Of a DNA stretch of 11,825 nt, positions 1 through 4,499 are shown piece by piece. The notes under the pieces were generated by a model. The model was not told where the DNA came from. It was given only the letters and a program-made list of their open reading frames with translations, and made no database searches. The DNA comes from JANJUB01 sp040081075. Its GTDB lineage: Bacteria; Armatimonadota; Fimbriimonadia; Fimbriimonadales; Fimbriimonadaceae. The position numbers and the translations under genes are program-made. Where the stretch lies: assembly GCA_040081075.1 (NCBI GenBank), contig JBEBHJ010000082.1, positions 1 through 11,825 on the forward strand, in the 5' to 3' direction. Each line of letters opens with the position of its first letter. The first letter of the stretch is position 1.

Positions 1-11
1 TTTCTAGCCCG

Positions 12-25
12 ATTATGACCATAAT
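12..25. promoter_or_regulatory. Inverted repeat overlapping a possible -10 of the capA-like gene
   Basis: ATTATG-AC-CATAAT is a perfect 6-bp inverted repeat with a 2-base spacer, ending 12 bases before the TTG start. Its right arm, CATAAT, could serve as the -10 hexamer. Any -35 would lie at or beyond the window edge, so a promoter cannot be confirmed. A repeat overlapping a -10 is a usual place for a repressor site, but this one is short and could be chance. Confidence 0.3.
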
Positions 26-37
26 GCGTTAGAGATT

Positions 38-940
38 TTGTTCCTGCCCATACTCGCCTTTACTGCTCTAACGCAAGCCCCAACTAAGCCCATCACCCTC
101 CGGGCGGTGGGTGATGTGATGTTGGGTCGAGAGGTGGAGAAGATGGGCACAAATCCGTTCCGGGACATTGCTGCAACCCTTAAGGACGCGAGCCTGACGT
201 TTGCCAACCTCGAATGCGCATTGAGTTGGAAGAAGGGGGATGGCGAGAAGCGATTTCGGCTACGGGCCTCGCCACGACGGTCTGAATGGATCAAAGAAGC
301 CGGGATTGACATCGTATCTCTCGCCAACAATCACGCCGCCGATGCCGGAACGGCTGGATTTTTCGAAACCATCTTTTCCTTGGGCAAATCTGGGGTGGTT
401 TCCCTCGCCGAGGACCCCGTTCAAATTGAAGTTAGCGGAACCAAGATAGCGTTTGTGGCCTATACCGATTTTAAGAAAGACGCATGCCCCGGCATGTCCG
501 TATTCAGTCTGACCAAGTTGAAAGCGGACATCACCAGGATGACGGCTCCGATTCGAATCGTATCGATCCATTGGGGAGACGAAGGGCAGAATATTCCAAC
601 GGCAAGGCAACGTGAGCTTGCCAAGGCGATGTCTGGCCTGGGTGTTGATCTGATTTTGGGCCATGGCCCGCACTTGCTCCAACCCGTCGAGAGGGTAGGA
701 AACTGCTTGGTTGCCTATTCACTTGGCGATTTTGTATTTGACATACACCGGGGACCTCGAACCGAGAGCGCGATTCTTGAAGTTAATATTCACGGCCCGG
801 ATGTCACCAGGTTCAGACTTATTCCTGTGGTTTCGGGTTTTCGCCCTAAACTAGATTCGAAGCGAAAGCTCCCCCGCGACAGCTTTTCGGGTAGTTCAAG
901 CCGAACACCCGTACGATCGGCCCAAGCTCGCGCCGGTTAA
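38..940 (+). CDS. CapA-family protein (PGA_cap, metallophosphatase fold)
   Basis: A 300-residue protein with the conserved CapA blocks in order: GDVMLGR (residues 25-31), NLE (57-59), LANNHAADAG (95-104), IHWGDE (177-182), LGHGPHLLQPVE (207-218) and SLGDFVFD (228-235). Their Asp, Asn and His residues match the metal-site motifs of calcineurin-like phosphoesterases. CapA proteins are linked to poly-gamma-glutamate capsule synthesis or anchoring, but many family members stand alone, as here with no capB or capC nearby, so the substrate is unknown. The start is a TTG: an in-frame TAG lies at 5-7 and there is no ATG before the first motif. The N-terminus is hydrophobic (FLPILAFTALTQA) and could be a weak signal peptide without the usual positive charge. 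No Shine-Dalgarno sequence is visible. The last ~20 residues are Ser/Arg-rich and unlike the family, and may result from a frameshift at the C5 run at 871-875. Confidence 0.88.
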   Translation: MFLPILAFTALTQAPTKPITLRAVGDVMLGREVEKMGTNPFRDIAATLKDASLTFANLECALSWKKGDGEKRFRLRASPRRSEWIKEAGIDIVSLANNHAADAGTAGFFETIFSLGKSGVVSLAEDPVQIEVSGTKIAFVAYTDFKKDACPGMSVFSLTKLKADITRMTAPIRIVSIHWGDEGQNIPTARQRELAKAMSGLGVDLILGHGPHLLQPVERVGNCLVAYSLGDFVFDIHRGPRTESAILEVNIHGPDVTRFRLIPVVSGFRPKLDSKRKLPRDSFSGSSSRTPVRSAQARAG

Positions 941-959
941 ACAGCGTTCGGCTCAAAGA

Positions 960-1289
960 TCAATGAGAAGCGGGCCAGTTGGTTGCGAGTGAACGTATCG
1001 AGGCAAGCACATCAACGAGTTGCTTCCCATTTTCGGTCAAGGCATACTCAGTGTGAGGCGGAGAGTCCGTAACCACTTGCTTAACCAGAATCCCGTCTGA
1101 TTCAAGCCGGTTAAGACATCGATGAAGTTGAGTGGCCGTTAGGCCATCGTATTCGCGCTCAATTTGGCTGGGCCGGTTGATGTTTCGTTGGATTGCATCA
1201 AAAATTGCAAGCGACCACTTGCATCCCAATATCTCGGTAATCCGATGATAAGGTTCAAGTTCGTCAGGTCTCGGCCAAAAGTCTTTCAA
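960..1289 (-). CDS. HxlR-type winged-helix transcriptional regulator (copy 1)
   Basis: A 109-residue protein with the HxlR pattern: 'ILGCKWSLAIFDAI' in the N-terminal helix, 'RPSQIEREYDGLTATQLHRCLNRLE' as the helix-turn-helix and recognition helix, and the wing 'PPHTEYALTENGKQL' ending in 'VLASI'. HxlR proteins are small dimeric DNA-binding regulators, often of detoxification or sugar genes. The Cys that many redox-sensing members carry just before the first helix is replaced here (the sequence reads EPYHRI), though Cys23 and Cys58 are present. The start is TTG, with TATACT 8 bases upstream and no Shine-Dalgarno sequence. The gene lies downstream of the sugar isomerase on the same strand and converges on the CapA gene with only 19 bases between. 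It is about 43% identical (41 of 95 aligned positions, counted by eye) to the second HxlR gene at 2492-2863. Confidence 0.88.
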   Translation of the reverse strand: MKDFWPRPDELEPYHRITEILGCKWSLAIFDAIQRNINRPSQIEREYDGLTATQLHRCLNRLESDGILVKQVVTDSPPHTEYALTENGKQLVDVLASIRSLATNWPASH

Positions 1290-1297
1290 GGCTGAAG

Positions 1298-1303
1298 AGT
1301 ATA
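1298..1303 (-). promoter_or_regulatory. -10 element (TATACT) for HxlR copy 1, probably leaderless
   Basis: Read on the minus strand, TATACT ends 8 bases before the TTG start. Transcription beginning about 7 bases downstream would start next to the codon, giving a leaderless or nearly leaderless mRNA. There is no clear -35 hexamer at 16-18 bases. The operator-like palindrome at 1330-1345 occupies that upstream region, which would suit activator-dependent transcription. Confidence 0.4.
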
Positions 1304-1329
1304 CAGTCCCACTTTACATACGTGAGGTG

Positions 1330-1345
1330 GTAACAAATTTGTCAG
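1330..1345. promoter_or_regulatory. Operator-like palindrome upstream of HxlR copy 1
   Basis: The sequence GTAACAAATTTGTCAG contains the perfect 10-bp palindrome ACAAATTTGT (1333-1342) with imperfectly symmetric flanks. It includes the octamer GTAACAAA, also found upstream of the isomerase and of HxlR copy 2. It lies about 40-55 bases upstream of the inferred transcription start. The rest of the 168-base gap (1290-1457) shows no other structure I can support. Confidence 0.45.
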
Positions 1346-1457
1346 GGTTAAATCTTTCGGAGTGAAAACGCGTACATGAAATTGGGAGAGCCCGACACGT
1401 GTTTGGGCGGCATTGATTTCAATCGAGCCGTCCAGCACAGTTTCTTGATTTAGCACT

Positions 1458-2342
1458 CTAAACAGGGTTCGAAATAAAAGAACCACCGCGGCAACTCTTC
1501 AGGTAGTTCAATCCGTGCACCTGCCCCGTCATCTCAAGCTCGTCCCGGTAAATAGGGTCGTGCCATCCTTCAATGTCGATCGCCCCCTTGAATCCGCCCT
1601 GGCGCAAGATCGTGATGATATCGGTCCAGTTGCAATCGCCAAAACCTGGGGTGCGGTGCCAAACATATTGTTCGCCACTGCGCGTTCCTTGCGTTGCAAT
1701 AATGTCTCTGGCCACTGTCGCATCCTTTCCGTGAACATGATAAACCCGGCTCACGTACTTGCGAAGCTGCGGAATCGGATCAATGAGTGAAACCATCTGG
1801 TGACAGGGTTCCCACTCCAACCCCAAAGTATCGCCCGGCACGGCATTGAACATCATGTCCCAAGCCTTGGGGCAATGGGCGATGTTCCATTTGGGACTTT
1901 CCCAAGTGCCGCCCATATCGCAGTTCTCAAACGCAATCTTGACGCCTTCTCCATCTGCAACCCGGGCGATTTCGCCAAAGACCTCGCCGAATTTCGTCAT
2001 GGATTGATCAACCGGCCGATCTTCTAGGGCCCCTGCAAATCCGCAAACCACGTTGCAATCAAACAGTTTGCAAGCTCGAACAACATTCGCCCAGTCCGCC
2101 GCGCACTTCTCATCTTGAAGCGGATTGCCATAAATACCAAGTGAAGAAATAACGGCCTGATCACCCAACACATCATTGACCTCACGGCTGATTTCGGCTA
2201 GGTTGAGGTCGCCGATGTATTGCCACATCGTAAGCTCAAATGATTCAAAGCCGTGGGGAAGAATCTGGCGAAGGTAGTTTGCGCCTGAACTCATTCCGGC
2301 GAGAGTGCCAATGCGAATGTCTTGGTGATTGGTTCGATCCAT
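1458..2342 (-). CDS. Sugar phosphate isomerase/epimerase (xylose isomerase-like TIM barrel)
   Basis: A 294-residue protein of the AP-endonuclease-2/xylose-isomerase-like TIM-barrel family. Likely metal and catalytic residues sit at the ends of strands: Glu139 in IAFENCDMG, Glu176 or Glu178 and His181 in LGLEWEPCHQM, His202/His204 in VYHVHGKDA, His229 in WHRTPGFGDCNW and Glu258 in IDIEGWHDPIY. Family members isomerise or epimerise sugars, inositols or sugar phosphates using a divalent metal, and the substrate cannot be read from sequence. The length is typical. No signal peptide is visible, so it should be cytoplasmic. It starts at an ATG with no Shine-Dalgarno sequence. Two paralogous HxlR regulators flank it on the same strand, suggesting they control it. 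The short tail after LNYLK (GGSFISNPV) is not conserved family sequence. Confidence 0.88.
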   Translation of the reverse strand: MDRTNHQDIRIGTLAGMSSGANYLRQILPHGFESFELTMWQYIGDLNLAEISREVNDVLGDQAVISSLGIYGNPLQDEKCAADWANVVRACKLFDCNVVCGFAGALEDRPVDQSMTKFGEVFGEIARVADGEGVKIAFENCDMGGTWESPKWNIAHCPKAWDMMFNAVPGDTLGLEWEPCHQMVSLIDPIPQLRKYVSRVYHVHGKDATVARDIIATQGTRSGEQYVWHRTPGFGDCNWTDIITILRQGGFKGAIDIEGWHDPIYRDELEMTGQVHGLNYLKSCRGGSFISNPV

Positions 2343-2351
2343 GCGGGTTAA

Positions 2352-2357
2352 AGGTTA
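2352..2357 (-). promoter_or_regulatory. Weak -10-like element (TAACCT) for the isomerase gene
   Basis: Read on the minus strand, TAACCT ends 9 bases before the ATG, the same arrangement as for the neighbouring HxlR genes. No matching -35 is seen. It fits TANNNT only loosely, so this is a low-confidence call supported mainly by the repeated spacing. Confidence 0.25.
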
Positions 2358-2388
2358 CCGCCTCGTTCGGTCTCTCGGTGACACAAAC

Positions 2389-2405
2389 TTGTTAACAGTA
2401 ACAAA
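2389..2405. promoter_or_regulatory. Operator-like inverted repeat upstream of the isomerase
   Basis: TTGTTA-ACAG-TAACAA is a perfect 6-bp inverted repeat with a 4-base spacer (2389-2404), centred about 54 bases before the isomerase start. With the next base it contains the octamer GTAACAAA (2398-2405) shared with the regions upstream of both HxlR genes. The remaining parts of the 149-base gap (2343-2491) hold no gene I can support. Confidence 0.45.
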
Positions 2406-2491
2406 CACGGGAGATGGTGAGCTTCCGCAAAGGCCTGACCTAAAATGGACTGGGAGAGCAACTAAAGGGCGGGAGGTGCCACACCAACCGC

Positions 2492-2863
2492 CTAAAGTTT
2501 ACATACGGGTAGTGGTTGTTGGGTGGCCACAATGTTGCGGATCAATGCAAGGACTTCGAGCCACTCCGCTCCACGACGGGTCAACTTGTATTCGGTGTGT
2601 GCCGGCCGAGTTGACCTGACCTTTCGGCAAATCAAGTCGCTGGCCTCTAAACGGTTGAGGGAACGGTGAAGAGTTGTGCCAGAGATACCTTCGGTAGCAG
2701 TTAAAATATCGCCTGGTCTATAGATCTTCCTTGCAATCGCATCAAGTACCGGCAAGATCCATCGCGACCCAAACAGGGTTGCGATGGCGTGGTAACTCTC
2801 CAACTCTTCGGCGGTCAGAGCTGGAAGACCATGGTAGTGCTCCAGGTTATTTTTGGCAATCAC
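2492..2863 (-). CDS. HxlR-type winged-helix transcriptional regulator (copy 2)
   Basis: A 123-residue HxlR-family regulator. 'ATLFGSRWILPVLDAI' aligns with the first helix, 'RPGDILTATEGISGTTLHRSLNRLE' with the DNA-reading helices and 'PAHTEYKLTRRGAEWLEVL' with the wing and dimerisation helix. It is a paralogue of the 960-1289 gene, sharing E-L-E-x-Y-H, R-P-x-x-I, L-H-R-x-L-N-R-L-E and H-T-E-Y-x-L-T, and is longer by an N-terminal extension of about 15 residues. Like its paralogue it lacks the N-terminal sensor Cys. The start is GTG, with a TATAGC box 6 bases upstream and no Shine-Dalgarno sequence. It is the first gene of the HxlR-isomerase cluster on this strand and follows the DUF1287 gene after 75 bases that contain its own promoter and repeats, so it is probably an independent transcript. 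Confidence 0.87.
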   Translation of the reverse strand: MIAKNNLEHYHGLPALTAEELESYHAIATLFGSRWILPVLDAIARKIYRPGDILTATEGISGTTLHRSLNRLEASDLICRKVRSTRPAHTEYKLTRRGAEWLEVLALIRNIVATQQPLPVCKL

Positions 2864-2868
2864 ACTTA

Positions 2869-2874
2869 GCTATA
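2869..2874 (-). promoter_or_regulatory. -10 element (TATAGC) for HxlR copy 2, probably leaderless
   Basis: Read on the minus strand the context is GAGTATAGCTAAGT and then the GTG start. A transcript beginning about 6-7 bases after the hexamer would start at or beside the GTG. No -35 match is evident. Just upstream (2879-2895) CCGAT and ATCGG form a 5-bp inverted repeat with a 7-base spacer that could also be a binding site. Confidence 0.4.
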
Positions 2875-2903
2875 CTCGCCGATCAACCGAATCGGTGACT
2901 ATG

Positions 2904-2938
2904 TGCGCCAAATGTTAGCATGTTGCGCATTTGTTACA
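2904..2938. repeat. Two direct repeats, operator-like, upstream of HxlR copy 2
   Basis: TGCGCCAAATGTTAGCA (2904-2920) is followed by TGCGCATTTGTTACA (2924-2938), an imperfect direct repeat with a period of about 20 bases, close to two helical turns. The second copy contains TTTGTTAC, the reverse complement of the octamer seen upstream of the isomerase and HxlR copy 1. The repeats lie about 40-75 bases upstream of the inferred start. The last bases abut the stop codon of the DUF1287 gene. Confidence 0.42.
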
Positions 2939-3505
2939 TCATTTCGGGAATCGATAGTGTCCGGTGACCTTATACACCCCAATGATATCTTCCTCAAGCG
3001 TCGTTGACATGTTGTGCACCGCGTAAGGAAGACCTTTGGAATTGCGTTTATCGGTCAATACTCCAATGTGATCCAGATTTCCGGTCAGCTTCCACGTCAC
3101 GAAATCGCCGGGCTTCCACTCCGCCTTCTTATTCAAATCGGTGGTGAGACTCCTACCGTGTCTTGAAAAGAAAACCCTCTGATTGGGCACGCGACGGTGG
3201 TCGATGTTTTTGTCCGTAGATTTGAGCCCAGAATAGCGCGGGTAGGCAGACCAGGCCCTTTTCATGTCCTCATGAATAAGCTTTTGCAGATCGAACCCAA
3301 CCGACCGAAGAGAGCGAATCACAACGTCCGTACAAACGCCGCGATTCCTCGGAAGATCACCTCCCGGATACTTGATCGGCGTGTATTTCGCATAATAAGC
3401 CGTTTGCCAGCTAAGCTGTTTGCGGGCCGCCGCCACGATCTTGGCCGAGACCGATTCTGGTGGGGAAGTTAGGATCAGTAGAAGATTTGCAATCAAAGCA
3501 ACCAT
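2939..3505 (-). CDS. Secreted DUF1287-family protein
   Basis: A 188-residue protein matching the DUF1287 family (E. coli YijF is a member) over almost its whole length: RGVCTDVVIRSLRSVGFDLQ (55-74), HEDM (78-81), YPRYSGL (88-94), NIDHRRVPN (100-108), WKPGDFVTWKL (130-140), NLDHIGVLTD (143-152), AVHN (162-165) and TGHYRF (181-186). The invariant Cys58 with His146 and His164 resembles the Cys-His arrangement of NlpC/P60-like amidases or peptidases, so a cell-wall hydrolase is possible, but the family's activity is not established to my knowledge. The N-terminus (VALIANLLLILTSPPESVSA) is a probable signal peptide, so it likely acts outside the cytoplasm. The ATG start has no Shine-Dalgarno sequence. 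It follows the 163-residue unknown gene by 59 bases on the same strand and may be the last gene of the clpB operon. Confidence 0.88.
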   Translation of the reverse strand: MVALIANLLLILTSPPESVSAKIVAAARKQLSWQTAYYAKYTPIKYPGGDLPRNRGVCTDVVIRSLRSVGFDLQKLIHEDMKRAWSAYPRYSGLKSTDKNIDHRRVPNQRVFFSRHGRSLTTDLNKKAEWKPGDFVTWKLTGNLDHIGVLTDKRNSKGLPYAVHNMSTTLEEDIIGVYKVTGHYRFPK

Positions 3506-3526
3506 ATCAACGTTTCGGGCGCACGA

Positions 3527-3549
3527 TTTGCTCCCGATGAACGAGCAAA
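3527..3549. promoter_or_regulatory. Inverted repeat between the 163-residue unknown gene and the DUF1287 gene
   Basis: TTTGCTC (3527-3533) and GAGCAAA (3543-3549) form a perfect 7-bp stem with a 9-base loop. It fills much of the 59-base gap upstream of the DUF1287 start. There is no following U-run on the minus strand, so it is not a standard intrinsic terminator. It could be an operator, an RNA hairpin affecting operon polarity, or chance. Confidence 0.35.
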
Positions 3550-3564
3550 GTTCACCGAACCGAA

Positions 3565-4056
3565 CTATCCGCCAAACAATCTGGAAAAGAGCGACTTCCT
3601 AGCCGGGATAGCGTATACGATCGCAATTTGGCAATACCCCCAGCGATTATTGTGCCCGGCAAAAGCTGAGCCCCAGTTGAAGCTCCAAGCGGGGAACTCT
3701 TTGACCGGGGAAAGTTCTCCGTCGCCACACCAATCTTGGGCGGGAGTGGAGCTATCCGGCTCGCGCCCGAGGTTCAACTTAAGGAAATGAACATGTTTGA
3801 GGTGAGTGGTCATGAGGGCGTTAAAAGCGCATGACATTCCAATGCTACTGAGCATCCCACCTTCTGTGTGAAGGTCGAAATCCCACCGTTCGCCGACTGC
3901 GAACTGACTTGGTAGTGAAAATGATTCCTCGTTACCCATTGGCCCGCCTGATCGAATCCCCGGAATCTTCATCAGCTCGCCCCTTGTCATCGCCGGAACC
4001 AAAACGTGCCCTTCGCTAAGGGTTATCTGACCGGACTCTGCGTCAATTGCGATCAT
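3565..4056 (-). CDS. Uncharacterised protein, third gene of the clpB operon
   Basis: A 163-residue protein with no signal peptide or membrane segment, so probably cytoplasmic. I do not recognise a named family. The N-terminus (MIAIDAESGQITLSEGHVLV, then MTRGEL) and the C-terminal block WGSAFAGHNNRWGYCQIAIVY have a pattern I associate loosely with small uncharacterised beta-rich proteins, some found near immunity genes. That link is from memory and weak. Between them lies an extended beta-like region (ERWDFDLHTEGGMLSSIG) followed by a helix-turn segment with two Cys residues (Cys76 and Cys110). The ATG overlaps the stop codon of the upstream membrane protein gene by 4 bases (ATGA), implying translational coupling and perhaps a joint function. 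The reading frame is intact and ends in KSLFSRLFGG. Confidence 0.72.
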   Translation of the reverse strand: MIAIDAESGQITLSEGHVLVPAMTRGELMKIPGIRSGGPMGNEESFSLPSQFAVGERWDFDLHTEGGMLSSIGMSCAFNALMTTHLKHVHFLKLNLGREPDSSTPAQDWCGDGELSPVKEFPAWSFNWGSAFAGHNNRWGYCQIAIVYAIPARKSLFSRLFGG

Positions 4057-4496
4057 TTGCTTCCAATTCCAATTCCCTGGACAAGTTTGGCAAGGGGGCC
4101 CTCCGGTTCATTAAGTCGGGCGCTGATGGTGACAAACGACCTGCTTCCAATGTAAACAGGAATCCCACCCCTCGTTACGGTTTCAAATCGAAGCAAATCA
4201 ACCAACGTGCCATCGTTAAGTCGCCAAGCGTCGTCTCCCAATTTCTGTGCTTGAAGAGCGCGCATCTCTCGTTCCAAGTCAACTCTGACGTCCACAATAT
4301 TTGCCCTAAACGAAAAAATGGATGCAAAGTTTGGCGAGAAAAGGACTTCTCGCTGATAGACCAAACTGCCCGGCGGAACAAACCGGAGCTTGAGCCTGGG
4401 CCTAGCTTTAGGCGCCAACAAAAGCAACAGGAAAGGGGTTAAACCAACTGCGGCAATGAACCCTATCCAAAGTTTGCGTCGCTTTCGGGCGTCCAC
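4053..4496 (-). CDS. Membrane-anchored uncharacterised protein, second gene of the clpB operon
   Basis: A 147-residue protein with a basic N-terminus (DARKRRK), one hydrophobic segment at about residues 9-28, and a soluble remainder rich in charged and beta-forming residues. The positive-inside rule puts the C-terminal ~115 residues outside the cytoplasm. A segment near residues 70-85 (VDLEREMRALQAQKLGD) is probably helical. I do not recognise a family. The start is GTG, only 3 bases after the clpB stop codon and with no Shine-Dalgarno sequence of its own, so translation probably depends on ribosomes finishing clpB. Its stop codon overlaps the next gene's start. The tight packing argues that it is a real gene. 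A link to ClpB function is only an inference from position, because the two proteins should lie on different sides of the membrane. Confidence 0.72.
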   Translation of the reverse strand: MDARKRRKLWIGFIAAVGLTPFLLLLLAPKARPRLKLRFVPPGSLVYQREVLFSPNFASIFSFRANIVDVRVDLEREMRALQAQKLGDDAWRLNDGTLVDLLRFETVTRGGIPVYIGSRSFVTISARLNEPEGPLAKLVQGIGIGSK

Positions 4497-4499
4497 ACG

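Noticed and set aside
862..887. GAAAGCT…AGCTTTTC near the CapA gene end as a terminator hairpin
   Set aside because: The stem has a bulge, there is no following T-run, and it lies inside the coding sequence.
1450..1458. TTAGCACTC, identical to one half of a CIRCE heat-shock element
   Set aside because: The second half (GAGTGCTAA) is missing at the expected 9-base spacing, and it lies at the 3' end of the isomerase, not before a chaperone gene.
1286..1486. A 66-codon minus-strand frame between the isomerase and HxlR copy 1
   Set aside because: It overlaps the isomerase end and the HxlR start, has no ribosome site, resembles no family I know, and runs through the palindrome and -10 box that look regulatory.
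4047..4442. Plus-strand frame of 131 codons opposite the membrane-anchored unknown gene
   Set aside because: The minus-strand gene is supported by tight operon packing and a clear membrane segment; this product is basic and Asn/Lys/Ser-rich with no motif.
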